This document shows positions 10,047 to 18,024 of a stretch of 38,164 nt of DNA, piece by piece. This stretch comes from Bacillota bacterium (GTDB lineage: Bacteria > Bacillota > Clostridia > Lachnospirales > Lachnospiraceae). The first letter of the stretch is position 1; each line of letters begins with the position of its first letter. The translations under genes and the position numbers were made by a program. Under the pieces are notes generated by a model that was not told the DNA's origin, searched no databases, and saw nothing but the letters and a program-made list of their open reading frames with translations. The stretch spans positions 1 to 38,164 of the forward strand of contig JAEZUM010000064.1 of the NCBI GenBank assembly GCA_023421075.1, read 5' to 3'.

Positions 10047-10187
10047 ATTTAACCTCTTTCTGTGGGTTTAATGCCTTGTCCCACTGACATCCTTTTACTA
10101 AATATTCTTTTCTTCCTTCATAATAAACAAAAAGTAATGATATCTGAGTTCAAGCAGCCCGCTGGAATTAGTTTTGTCCTCTTATCT

Positions 10188-10216
10188 ATTATATTACCGA
10201 CAAGGTCATCTGTATA
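10188..10216 (-). promoter_or_regulatory. Probable hpt promoter
   Basis: On the minus strand TATACA (10211-10216) lies 17 nt upstream of a perfect TATAAT (10188-10193). The spacing is ideal and the -35 box matches 4 of 6. It is about 140 nt before the hpt ATG. Confidence 0.5.
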
Positions 10217-10240
10217 TATGAAATTTTTCATTCTGTTGTA

Positions 10241-10269
10241 TTTACATTTATTGTTAAATATTGTAAGAT
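10241..10269 (+). promoter_or_regulatory. Probable promoter of the RiPP (lasso-type) cluster
   Basis: TTTACA (10241-10246), 17 nt, then TAAGAT (10264-10269), about 60 nt before the first gene of the cluster. The -35 box matches 5 of 6 and the -10 box 4 of 6. No other candidate of this quality was seen in the gap. Confidence 0.5.
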
Positions 10270-10329
10270 AGAAGTAAATATTTTACTTTTTAGGGTTTTA
10301 TTCTTATACAAGGAGGCTACCAGTGGGAT

Positions 10330-11238
10330 ATGTCCATTGACCAACGCAACTATTATTACCGTGCATTTGGTTTATATATTGTGTCAGAAATATATTTTCC
10401 GGATTTATTGATTGGTGAAGAAAAAATCTGTGACGTACATATCACTTACGGCGAGGTTCCTGATATTCTTAATGACGTAATATGGACCTACTCCGGTGCA
10501 CAGTTATCGAAAAATGAATTATTACTAAAGATTGAAAATGTAGCTTCTTATCATGTAGTCCGTGGGAACAGAATAACCGTTCAGCCCGAGATCCATGCCG
10601 ACGATAATTCGATAAAGCAATATATTCTTGGCACCTGCCTTGGAACCATCTTACTTCAAAGAGGATTGCTCCCGCTTCATGGAAGCTGCGTCATGATAAA
10701 TGGAGCCGGAATCATACTTTCCGGTATCTGTGGTGCAGGAAAATCGACCCTTTCCGCAGCCCTTCATAAAGAAGGATTTCCTTTTTTATCCGATGATATC
10801 TCTGTCGTATCTCAAGATATCGAAGGTAATATATGGGTACAACCGGGTCTTCTCCATCAAAAATTAACCAATGAAAGTGCTAATGTCTTGGGTGTAGACA
10901 CTGGGCCGCTGCATTATACCGATATCGATAAGGATAAATATTTATTACCGGTGAAATCAGGCTTTCTAGATATGCCGGTAAAGCTATCCGTTTTATGTGA
11001 GCTCTTACCCGAGGAATGTACGGATGTGACTCTGACACCTATTAATGGTATCGAAAAACTGAATACGATCATAAGGAATATATATCGATCAGAGTTTCTA
11101 AACGAAATCGGAATGGACCCGAAATTCTTTAAAGGATGCTTCTCCATCTCGAAAAAAGTAACGATATATCAGCTCAGAAGGCCACAGAATCGCTTCACCA
11201 TAGAGGATCAGATTCAATTGCTAAAAAATCTTGTATGA
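10330..11238 (+). CDS. HPr-kinase-like protein, putative lasso peptide kinase
   Basis: A 302-residue soluble protein related to the C-terminal domain of HPr kinase. It has a P-loop GICGAGKST at residues 132-140, an upstream LPLHGS segment with His117, and an acidic pair in FLSDDIS at 155-156, the arrangement seen in HprK-like enzymes of RiPP clusters. It lacks the N-terminal domain of true HprK. In paeninodin-type lasso clusters such kinases phosphorylate the C-terminal Ser of the precursor; the precursor here ends in Ser, which supports the same role. The ATG is 13 nt from AGGAGG (10311-10316), a long spacing, but no other in-frame start exists. It starts a plus-strand operon with the PqqD-like gene 33 nt downstream. 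Confidence 0.8.
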   Translation: MSIDQRNYYYRAFGLYIVSEIYFPDLLIGEEKICDVHITYGEVPDILNDVIWTYSGAQLSKNELLLKIENVASYHVVRGNRITVQPEIHADDNSIKQYILGTCLGTILLQRGLLPLHGSCVMINGAGIILSGICGAGKSTLSAALHKEGFPFLSDDISVVSQDIEGNIWVQPGLLHQKLTNESANVLGVDTGPLHYTDIDKDKYLLPVKSGFLDMPVKLSVLCELLPEECTDVTLTPINGIEKLNTIIRNIYRSEFLNEIGMDPKFFKGCFSISKKVTIYQLRRPQNRFTIEDQIQLLKNLV

Positions 11239-11271
11239 TTGCTTAGATTTGATAAGAGGAGAAAGTACAAT

Positions 11272-11595
11272 ATGAGCGATACATTATCAATAATGCCGGA
11301 GACGATCGTCTCTCTGAATGAACAGTTTGAAACGTTAGGATTGGATGATGAAAAAGTCACAATCGATTTTAGCAGTAGTAAGTACTATGGATTCAATTCG
11401 GTTGGGAGTCGCATCCTTGAATTAGCAGCATGTAATATATCGGTACAAGCTATCATCTCACAACTGTTAATTGAATATAAAACGGATGAAAAAACCTGTA
11501 CAGAAGCTGTTCTATCCTTTTTAAATACAATACGGGATAAAAATATCATTAAGATATGTACAACGGATCATATTAACCATTGGAGAAAATTATGA
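11272..11595 (+). CDS. PqqD-like RiPP recognition element (lasso B1 type)
   Basis: A 107-residue protein with the PqqD/RRE signature around residues 38-55 (SKYYGFNSVGSRILEL), which in RiPP clusters binds the leader peptide and presents it to the modifying enzymes. The start is the ATG at 11272, preceded by AGAGGAGAAAG; a TTG-initiated longer reading has no ribosome site. Its last four bases overlap the start of the cyclase gene (ATGA), so the two are translationally coupled. In lasso pathways this protein (B1) normally works with a separate B2 protease, which is not encoded next to it here. Confidence 0.85.
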   Translation: MSDTLSIMPETIVSLNEQFETLGLDDEKVTIDFSSSKYYGFNSVGSRILELAACNISVQAIISQLLIEYKTDEKTCTEAVLSFLNTIRDKNIIKICTTDHINHWRKL

Positions 11596-13550
11596 GTGCA
11601 ATCTGCGGGATTTATAGTTTATACGGCAATAGAATTTCATTCGAAGACTGCAACAAAATAATGGATGCCATGGACAAGTATCCATCGGATTGTTCCGATA
11701 CCTGGTACGATAACAGAATTTTCCTCGGCTACTCCTCAAAATATATTACACCGGAATCAAAATCCGAGAAACTACCGTATTATAGTGAATTTGCCGGCTT
11801 GGCAATTACATCCGATGCCATTATCGATAATCGCAATGATTTAATACAACAGCTAAATCTTGACAGGGTGAAGCATCCTGTTATCACGGATAGTGAACTA
11901 ATTCTGGCTGCATATCAGAAATGGGGCGAACATTGTCCGAACCATCTGATCGGTGACTATTCCTTTGTGATCTGGGATTCCCACAAAAACGAATTATTTT
12001 GTGCAAGAGATCACGTGGGAAAGCGTACTTTATACTATTATCATCAGAATGATATTTTTGCATTTAGTACAGCTATGAATCCCCTTCGAGAAATTAAGGA
12101 TGAAAAAAATGAATTCAACGAATTATGGATTACGAACTTCTTGTCTATGCCTGGTGTAGCCCATGATTTTGACTGTGATCAAACGGTATACAAAAATATA
12201 TATCAGCTTTTATCTGCACACAGCATGAAGGTCTCGGTAAGGGGGATAGAATTAAAAAAATACTGGTTTCCTTTGGAAGGGAAGAAAATTCGTTTCAAAT
12301 CAGATCAGGAATATGACGAAGCATTTCTGGACGTGTTTGGGGAAGCCGTTAACTGCCGACTTCGAAGCATTGGCTCCGTCGGAGTAATGATGAGTGGAGG
12401 CCTTGATTCCGGATCTGTCGCTTGTTTGGCAGCGAAGCAGCTAAAAGCACGCGGAGAAAGCCTGAAAGCATTCAGCTCAATTCCGTACTCCGATTATCAA
12501 GACTGGTGCTCAAAGTCAGCGATCGCCAACGAGCTTCCATACATTGAAGCAATAAAGAATTATGCCGGAAATATTGACCTTACATATTGTGAATGTAAGA
12601 ATAAGAATTCCTTGAGTGAAATAGAAAGGCTGATCGAAATATTGGAGCAGCCTTATAAAATTATTGAAAATTCCTTCTGGTACGATGAGATTGCTAGGTT
12701 ATCTGCCGAAAATGGCTGCAGTGTATTACTGGATGGGCAATTTGGCAATTTAAGCATCTCCTTTGGAGATTTTTTTGTACATGCTTTATCCTTGTTTAAG
12801 AGTGCAAAATTTGTATCTCTCTTAAAGGAAATCCGGGGCTATAGTCAGTTATATCAACTGGGGAAAGCCGATGTAGGTGCGGATGTTCTTAAATCCTTTT
12901 CTCCCTATTGGTTTAAAAGGATGTTCTATCATTTTAAGCAAAGGACATATGACAATAAAACTTATCTTCCCACTAACCCGGATTTATATACGAAATGGAA
13001 TGTCAATGAACGCTTTCAAAAAGAAGGTTGGGGCTTGTATCCCTATCCGGATTATGACTTACACCAAATGCGTAAACGAATCCTCAGACCTCAAAGTTAC
13101 ACTCATCTTGGTGCCCTTGAAACCATGGTCTCGTTGAATTATGGTATCGCGAAACGTGATCCGACGAGAGATAAACGCGTAATCGAATTTTGTCTCAATA
13201 TCCCCGGTGATCAGCTGGTTCGTGACGGACAGGAACGCTACCTGATACGCAAATCCATGAAAGGAATCCTGCCGGAAAGTGTCCGCTTGAATTACATGGT
13301 CAGGGGGCAGCAAAGTGCTGATTGGATTCAAAGAATTGCTCCTGAGTGGGGTTCCTTTACCCATAAGCTAAATACGATGCTCGAATACGAGGAATTACAG
13401 TCCTATTTAAATATAAACAAATTGAAGGATACGATAGAGAATATTCAAGGTGACTTGAGAGAGGATCAATGGGGCGAGATTAGGATGTTAATAATTTCTT
13501 ATGTATTTAGTCGTTTTATACTAAATAAATCCGAGTCAGAAAGGAAGTGA
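11592..13550 (+). CDS. Asparagine-synthetase-like lasso cyclase (class C protein)
   Basis: A 652-residue ATP-dependent amidotransferase homologue. The start ATG at 11592 follows TTGGAGAAAATT and overlaps the PqqD-like gene by 4 nt. The N-terminus reads MSAICGIYS: compared with asparagine synthetase (MCGI...), the nucleophilic Cys2 is replaced by Ser, so no glutaminase activity is expected, as in lasso cyclases. The ATP-pyrophosphatase loop SGGLDS is at residues 268-273. In lasso biosynthesis this enzyme activates the Asp/Glu side chain as an acyl-adenylate and closes the ring with the N-terminal amine. The neighbouring kinase, RRE and precursor fit this. A plain asparagine synthetase is unlikely because of the missing Cys2 and the context. 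Confidence 0.85.
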   Translation: MSAICGIYSLYGNRISFEDCNKIMDAMDKYPSDCSDTWYDNRIFLGYSSKYITPESKSEKLPYYSEFAGLAITSDAIIDNRNDLIQQLNLDRVKHPVITDSELILAAYQKWGEHCPNHLIGDYSFVIWDSHKNELFCARDHVGKRTLYYYHQNDIFAFSTAMNPLREIKDEKNEFNELWITNFLSMPGVAHDFDCDQTVYKNIYQLLSAHSMKVSVRGIELKKYWFPLEGKKIRFKSDQEYDEAFLDVFGEAVNCRLRSIGSVGVMMSGGLDSGSVACLAAKQLKARGESLKAFSSIPYSDYQDWCSKSAIANELPYIEAIKNYAGNIDLTYCECKNKNSLSEIERLIEILEQPYKIIENSFWYDEIARLSAENGCSVLLDGQFGNLSISFGDFFVHALSLFKSAKFVSLLKEIRGYSQLYQLGKADVGADVLKSFSPYWFKRMFYHFKQRTYDNKTYLPTNPDLYTKWNVNERFQKEGWGLYPYPDYDLHQMRKRILRPQSYTHLGALETMVSLNYGIAKRDPTRDKRVIEFCLNIPGDQLVRDGQERYLIRKSMKGILPESVRLNYMVRGQQSADWIQRIAPEWGSFTHKLNTMLEYEELQSYLNINKLKDTIENIQGDLREDQWGEIRMLIISYVFSRFILNKSESERK

Positions 13551-13554
13551 GATT

Positions 13555-13713
13555 ATGAAGGAATGGGTTACCCCGGAAGTAAAGGAATTAAGTATTAAGA
13601 AAACAGAATTATACGATGCCGGTGGCGCTAACGACGGAGGATTCATCGCAAATCCCTCTGGTAAATCAACGCATCAACAAGTTCCCGGGCATGTAGGCGT
13701 TTGGAAATCTTGA
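13555..13713 (+). CDS. Putative lasso peptide precursor (52 residues)
   Basis: A short frame starting with the ATG at 13555, 4 nt after the cyclase stop and preceded by AAGGAAGTGAG. Residues 1-18 look like a lasso leader, with W4, P7, L12 and I14 in the aromatic-Pro-hydrophobic pattern recognised by B1 proteins. Thr17 would be at the usual -2 position, so the core would start at Leu19. Asp27 is then core residue 9, a legal acceptor for a nine-membered macrolactam (LYDAGGAND). The tail runs to residue 52 and ends Trp-Lys-Ser. The C-terminal Ser is the residue phosphorylated by kinases of paeninodin-type clusters. A 34-residue core is long for a lasso peptide. Ring, cleavage site and phosphorylation are inferences. 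Confidence 0.75.
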   Translation: MKEWVTPEVKELSIKKTELYDAGGANDGGFIANPSGKSTHQQVPGHVGVWKS

Positions 13714-13749
13714 TCACGAGAATATAACAAATGAATAAAATATTAGAAT

Positions 13750-13792
13750 GAGCTGTCGTACTAGCGGTTGATTGCTGCTAGTACGACAGCTC
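13750..13792. terminator. Strong 16-bp hairpin between convergent genes
   Basis: Perfect 16-bp inverted repeat, GAGCTGTCGTACTAGC (13750-13765) and its complement (13777-13792), with an 11-nt loop, between the precursor gene and the convergent surface-protein gene. No clear T-run follows on the plus strand; on the minus strand a moderately T-rich sequence follows. A shared terminator is the simplest reading. Confidence 0.6.
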
Positions 13793-13826
13793 CTATTATG
13801 AATAGATCTTCTAGGTCTTTTACGAG

Positions 13827-16673
13827 TTACTTGATTAATTCTTGACTTCTAACCACTCTTGCCCCTTTTGGCATTCTGGCATTATTTAAGGCATCCTGAT
13901 ATTTAAGAAGGGAAGACTCCGGTACAAGGATGGTACATGCTTCATTCACCTTATCAAATATGCAAGGATAAGGCATTTCCGGAACGGTCAAGCTCAGGAA
14001 GGTTACTTTCGATATAGATTTAGAATGTGCAAAAGCACAGCCTTCCATTCTGGTAACTGTTTGGGGAAGGACTACTCCAGTTAAATATTTACATGCACTG
14101 AAAGCATAAGAGCCGATTACTGCTATCTTCTTGTCTATTACAATATTGCCTTTTGCTGACGGATATGCAATCAGTGTGGTACCCTCCCTATTTAAGAGCA
14201 TTCCCTTATTTGCCGAATAATATTTGTTTTTTGATGACACTGTAAAGGTTTTCAAACTATCACAGGATACAAAGGCGGTTGCGGATATCTCCTCCACTCC
14301 GGCTGGGATCGCTACTGAGGTTATTTTATTCAGATTATAGAAGGCACTCTCATCAATCGAGGTCACCCTATAGGTCTTCCCCTTATGGGTTATCGTTGCC
14401 GGAATTACCACCTTATTTGGAAGGTATTTGTTGATCTGATTATTCGCCACGGCGACCGTACCTTCCACTGTATCCGTAGCCGTGTCAGTAATGCGGTAAT
14501 TAATTTTATTGTAGGTTATAGTTTCATCATAGTACCGGATGAAGCCTACCTTGGTTCCTCCTGTGGCACTCTTAACCTTTACACGTATGGTATATAACGT
14601 CGTAGCACCACCATTGGTTACCTTCGCCATAAGAATTGCATTACCGGCTTTTTTGGTAAATAAGTTTCCGTCATTATCAATACTGATTAACGTAGGAGTA
14701 CATACATGGTAAGTAATTACTGATCCTTCCTTTATCCCTTCAAGATCAACTTTCGTCACCGTCCCTGCAGTAGCAGTCAGTCTGGTACTTAAATTAGTAA
14801 CAACGTCGGACAAGATTCCTGTGTCATAATCTGCCAGTTTATTGTCTTTGTCAATTACGATTGCATAAGGAGAAAAGTGTGTTGCCGTAAACTGAACACA
14901 TAGTACTCCCTCCTTCGTTACCAAGGTTACTGGCAGCACCTGAAGCTTTCCGTCGATGACGCATACTACTACCAATTTATCCATGTTGACAAGCATTTCT
15001 GTCGGGAGGGGGCAAGTAATAATAACTGCCGTACCCTCCTTGGGTTGTACTTTGGTATCGGTGCCTTTCAGATAAATACTGATGTCCAATGGGAATATTT
15101 GTACATTATCTAAGTTCAAGGCAGAGGATACCGCTTCCATCGCGGTACGTATCTTATCTTCTGTAGTTGTATCTTCCTTCAGTCTTACCTCTACGGAATT
15201 GTCAAAGGCCTCTCCTACCGCTTCCACAGTCAGTAGCTTTTTATCCGGTATCCTTTGAGGAACCTCAACAATTGTGATGGTTTTGGTTTCCTTATTTGTA
15301 TCCGTTGTCGTTACGCCTCCGGCAGGGGCAGGAGGAGCTGGGGCGACATTTACCGTCATGGTAAGGCTCTTATTGTCGTTAACGCTACCTTTATTCAGGG
15401 CGACGTCATACTTCCCTGTAACGTTGTTGTAGGTCACAGTTGCAGTTACCCCTAAGGCATCCGCCGTTCCACTTAAAATATCATTAACATAGGCTTGCAC
15501 CGCTGCTGTTTTTGTGGCTTGATCGGCACCGAAAGCCACATTAACTGTGCCATCATTCAGTGTACTAATTGCCGCTGCTATTGCCTGTACATCCGTAATA
15601 CCGTCGAAAGCCGTCGCTGTGATGCTGATGGTCTTTTGCATGGTTGTCTGCGTCTGTGCGCCCTTGGATACGGTTATGGTAAACACATAGCTTCCATCCG
15701 TGCCATCTGGGTTCGCTGAGGTTCCGGCGATCGGTGCGGTGTAGCTGACCTGATTGATTATGACAGTGACCGCACCATTATTCACTGATGCCTCGGCTGT
15801 GGCTTTCAGTGCAGTCGCAATGTGGGTTTCACTGGTTGTTACCGCCTGTGTCATGTTGGCGTAACTAGCACCTTCCGCTGCCGATTTAGCAGCAGCTACA
15901 ATCTGCTCATCGGTAGGTATCGGTGAAAACTGAATGTATTTGTAACTTAAAAGATTGGAGGCAAGGGTCGCACTGTCGATTACCTGCGCATCTCCGCCAT
16001 AAAGGTCATTGCCTGCTTTAATCTGCATATTATCATAACCGATAGGTACAGTACCATTCATTGCACCAGCATTGCCCCGAATAGTCACTGTGCCACTTTG
16101 GATCGTCACGCTGCCGGTTGGGCTTTTAATCGCATATTGAGCTGAAGCAGCTAACAGGCATTCCGAAATGATTACACTTCCGGTGCTCTTATTGTAAATT
16201 GCATGACTGTTATTTGCATACACCTCGCTTCCCGAAATGGTCCCACTTCCGGTGCCATTATTGTTAATTGCATAACCGGTCGTCGTATCTATCGTACTAT
16301 CCAAAATGGTCACACTTCCGGTGATGCTATTGTAAATCACATCACCGTATTTTGCATTCAGCCTGCCTCCCATAATGGTTACATTACCTGCTCCGTTGTG
16401 TGTAATGATGTTTGTACCATAACTACTCAGCTTTTTGCCATTTAAATTGATGGTGAAGGAATATGCGCTATTAATTGTAATAGCACTGTTCTCGACACTA
16501 ATATCATTCCCTAGGATGATGGTTGTATCTGAGGTCGCATTATTAATGGCAGTCTGCAACTCGGTTTGGTTGGTAACGGTAACGGGATCCGCCAGCGCAA
16601 TAACCGGCTTTATCATAAATAATGTACACAGAACCAGTAACATCCCCAACCGTTTTTTACTTATGTGTTTCAC
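13827..16673 (-). CDS. Secreted BspA-type multidomain surface protein
   Basis: A 948-residue exported protein. It starts with GTG at 16673, 9 nt after AAGGAGG, and has a signal peptide cleaved after ALA (residue 28). Residues about 35-205 form beta-helix-like repeats with a recurring G(S/N)VTI unit. Residues about 255-455 hold two repeated beta domains of unknown class with opposite hydrophobic patterns (each near 90 residues). Residues about 475-620 resemble a ZU5-like domain, 640-710 an Ig-like domain, and 740-948 contain leucine-rich repeats of the BspA/LRR_5 type (ITSVAIPAGVEEISATAF, IAVIGSYAFSACKYLTGVVL). No LPXTG, S-layer homology or choline-binding anchor was seen, so attachment is unclear. 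BspA proteins act in adhesion in other bacteria; that role here is inference. Confidence 0.82.
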   Translation of the reverse strand: MKHISKKRLGMLLVLCTLFMIKPVIALADPVTVTNQTELQTAINNATSDTTIILGNDISVENSAITINSAYSFTINLNGKKLSSYGTNIITHNGAGNVTIMGGRLNAKYGDVIYNSITGSVTILDSTIDTTTGYAINNNGTGSGTISGSEVYANNSHAIYNKSTGSVIISECLLAASAQYAIKSPTGSVTIQSGTVTIRGNAGAMNGTVPIGYDNMQIKAGNDLYGGDAQVIDSATLASNLLSYKYIQFSPIPTDEQIVAAAKSAAEGASYANMTQAVTTSETHIATALKATAEASVNNGAVTVIINQVSYTAPIAGTSANPDGTDGSYVFTITVSKGAQTQTTMQKTISITATAFDGITDVQAIAAAISTLNDGTVNVAFGADQATKTAAVQAYVNDILSGTADALGVTATVTYNNVTGKYDVALNKGSVNDNKSLTMTVNVAPAPPAPAGGVTTTDTNKETKTITIVEVPQRIPDKKLLTVEAVGEAFDNSVEVRLKEDTTTEDKIRTAMEAVSSALNLDNVQIFPLDISIYLKGTDTKVQPKEGTAVIITCPLPTEMLVNMDKLVVVCVIDGKLQVLPVTLVTKEGVLCVQFTATHFSPYAIVIDKDNKLADYDTGILSDVVTNLSTRLTATAGTVTKVDLEGIKEGSVITYHVCTPTLISIDNDGNLFTKKAGNAILMAKVTNGGATTLYTIRVKVKSATGGTKVGFIRYYDETITYNKINYRITDTATDTVEGTVAVANNQINKYLPNKVVIPATITHKGKTYRVTSIDESAFYNLNKITSVAIPAGVEEISATAFVSCDSLKTFTVSSKNKYYSANKGMLLNREGTTLIAYPSAKGNIVIDKKIAVIGSYAFSACKYLTGVVLPQTVTRMEGCAFAHSKSISKVTFLSLTVPEMPYPCIFDKVNEACTILVPESSLLKYQDALNNARMPKGARVVRSQELIK

Positions 16674-16764
16674 TCTTTCATTCCTCCTTAAATGTAATTA
16701 CATTGTTCCTTGGTCAAAACTTACTGATAGATTCGCCACTTTCTATTCTGCATATCTCTTCGTA

Positions 16765-16938
16765 TTACAAATACAGCATAAGAACTGCTGCAAGAATAAC
16801 AAGCATAGCGATTCCACCGATCACAATACGACGTTTCTCAGTGTCAAAGGAGACAAGATGCTTGCAGTTATCACAACTCTTGTCCTTCCACCCGATAGGC
16901 GCCCCACACGTCTTACAGTGAAATGGCTTCAGTTTCAT
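16765..16938 (-). CDS. Small zinc-ribbon membrane protein (57 residues)
   Basis: A short frame found by translation, starting at the ATG at 16936-16938 after GGAGGAGTACCGGC. Residues 8-25 hold four cysteines as C-X2-C-X10-C-X2-C, a zinc-ribbon pattern, with CGAPIGWKDKSCDNC as its core. A single transmembrane helix follows at residues about 38-56 (IVIGGIAMLVILAAVLMLYL) and the protein ends there, predicting a cytoplasmic ribbon with a C-terminal anchor. It lies 92 nt upstream of, and on the same strand as, the BspA-type gene and may be co-transcribed. Function unknown. Confidence 0.75.
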   Translation of the reverse strand: MKLKPFHCKTCGAPIGWKDKSCDNCKHLVSFDTEKRRIVIGGIAMLVILAAVLMLYL

Positions 16939-17056
16939 GCCGGTACTCCTCCTAATTGGTATTTACTATACCATAACAGATGTAAGCAGATTTTTTATCA
17001 TTTAGTCGAAAACAGCAGACTTAGCGTCGAAATTTGCTTTCTTCTATTTTAATAAA

Positions 17057-17263
17057 CATGATATAATGAGAGCGTAGTGAGTATCATGCAAACTTGTTTG
17101 TAATGATACGATCGGAGCTGGCGATCATGAATACGCCCTTAATTTATGATATAATGAAAGCGTAATGAGCATAATGCGAGAAGTACACTCGCATATCAAG
17201 CTCGCTTGCAGGTATGTGAACAGAGCGAAAGTTCATGAACACACTTTATGTTCATGTTATAAT
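17057..17263 (+). repeat. Tandem promoter/stem-loop repeat array, copy A
   Basis: Three successive extended -10 elements: TGATATAAT ending at 17067, TGATATAAT ending at 17155, and TGTTATAAT ending at 17263. The first two are followed by GAGAGCGTAGTGAG or GAAAGCGTAATGAG and then a hairpin. Unit 1 has GTATCAT...ATGATAC with inner CAAAC/GTTTG (17091-17119). Unit 2 has ATGCGAG...CTCGCAT. A GATCGGAGCTGG box follows in unit 1. The -10 boxes of units 1 and 2 are 88 nt apart, the same as in copy B at 28159. The array fills the space before the LytTR regulator gene. It also covers most of the 363-nt gap upstream of that gene. Confidence 0.8.
17234..17263 (+). promoter_or_regulatory. Extended -10 promoter with palindromic operator before the LytTR gene
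   Basis: An 8-bp inverted repeat CATGAACA/TGTTCATG with a 7-nt spacer (17234-17256) abuts and shares its last TG with an extended -10 box, TGTTATAAT (17255-17263). This is the element closest to the regulator gene, whose ribosome site AAGGAG lies at about 17285. The palindrome occupies the -35 region, so it could be an activator or repressor site. Confidence 0.6.
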
Positions 17264-17301
17264 TAAGGTATAAAGGTGAATTTGAAGGAGTTTAGAATAT
17301 T

Positions 17302-18024
17302 ATGAATTTTAGAATTGCGATCTGTGATGACAGCCCGGAAGATAGAACACAAATCTGCGTACTATTGCGACAATCCTGCCCCCATGCAGAGCTTGAAACC
17401 TTTTCAAGCGGCGAAGCACTTCTATGGAAGCTTGCGGATGGCAAACGATTCGATCTTTATTTTATGGATATTTTCATGGACGGGGCATCCGGTATTGATA
17501 CCGCCCGCCAGATACGTTCCGATGATTATAATGCACTCATCGTGTTCGTCAGCACCAGCGATGATTTTTATCGTGAGTCATATGATTTGTTTGCATTTCA
17601 TTATTTGATAAAGCCTATTAATATGGATAAGCTTTCTCCTGTCTTAGGACGAGCGATGGAGCAGCTGAAACGGGAAGCAGAGCAGACCATTCTGGTCAAC
17701 TACAACAGGCAGGTGCGATCCCTTCGCCTTTCCAATCTGCTATACATTTCTAGCAGTAACCATAACTTAATTTTTTGTATGAAGGACAAGGAGTTAATCG
17801 AGGTTCGAGGCAAATTGGATCACTATATTGCGAAGCTGCCACAGGCTATGTTCTTTCGCTGTCATCAAAGCTATGTCATCAATCTTAGATACTGTTCTGC
17901 CCTGACTGCAGATGGCTTTGTGCTAGGTGACAAGGTCATTCCTGTCTCCCGCAGCTACCAGAAAGAAGCGATGTCGCGCTTTTCAAACAACCTTATTTCT
18001 GATTTTGGGGAGGTGACCTTATGA
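17302..18024 (+). CDS. LytTR-family response regulator
   Basis: A 240-residue transcription regulator. The receiver domain (residues 1-122) has the acidic pair DD at 9-10, the phosphoacceptor Asp56 in LYFMDIFMDG, and the conserved Lys in YLIKP. Residues about 133-236 are a LytTR DNA-binding domain (QVRSLRLSNLLYISSSNHN, FFRCHQSYVINL). It starts at an ATG preceded by GAAGGAG. The stop overlaps the kinase start by 4 nt, so the pair is one translationally coupled AgrA/AgrC-like two-component system. No AgrB or AgrD peptide gene is visible nearby, so the input signal is unknown. Confidence 0.93.
   Translation: MNFRIAICDDSPEDRTQICVLLRQSCPHAELETFSSGEALLWKLADGKRFDLYFMDIFMDGASGIDTARQIRSDDYNALIVFVSTSDDFYRESYDLFAFHYLIKPINMDKLSPVLGRAMEQLKREAEQTILVNYNRQVRSLRLSNLLYISSSNHNLIFCMKDKELIEVRGKLDHYIAKLPQAMFFRCHQSYVINLRYCSALTADGFVLGDKVIPVSRSYQKEAMSRFSNNLISDFGEVTL

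Noticed and set aside
10330..11238. True HPr kinase/phosphorylase of carbon catabolite control
   Set aside because: The N-terminal HprK domain is missing and the gene is coupled to RiPP genes; a tailoring kinase fits better.
11592..13550. Housekeeping asparagine synthetase (asnB)
   Set aside because: The Cys2 nucleophile is replaced by Ser, and the neighbours are PqqD-like, kinase and precursor genes.
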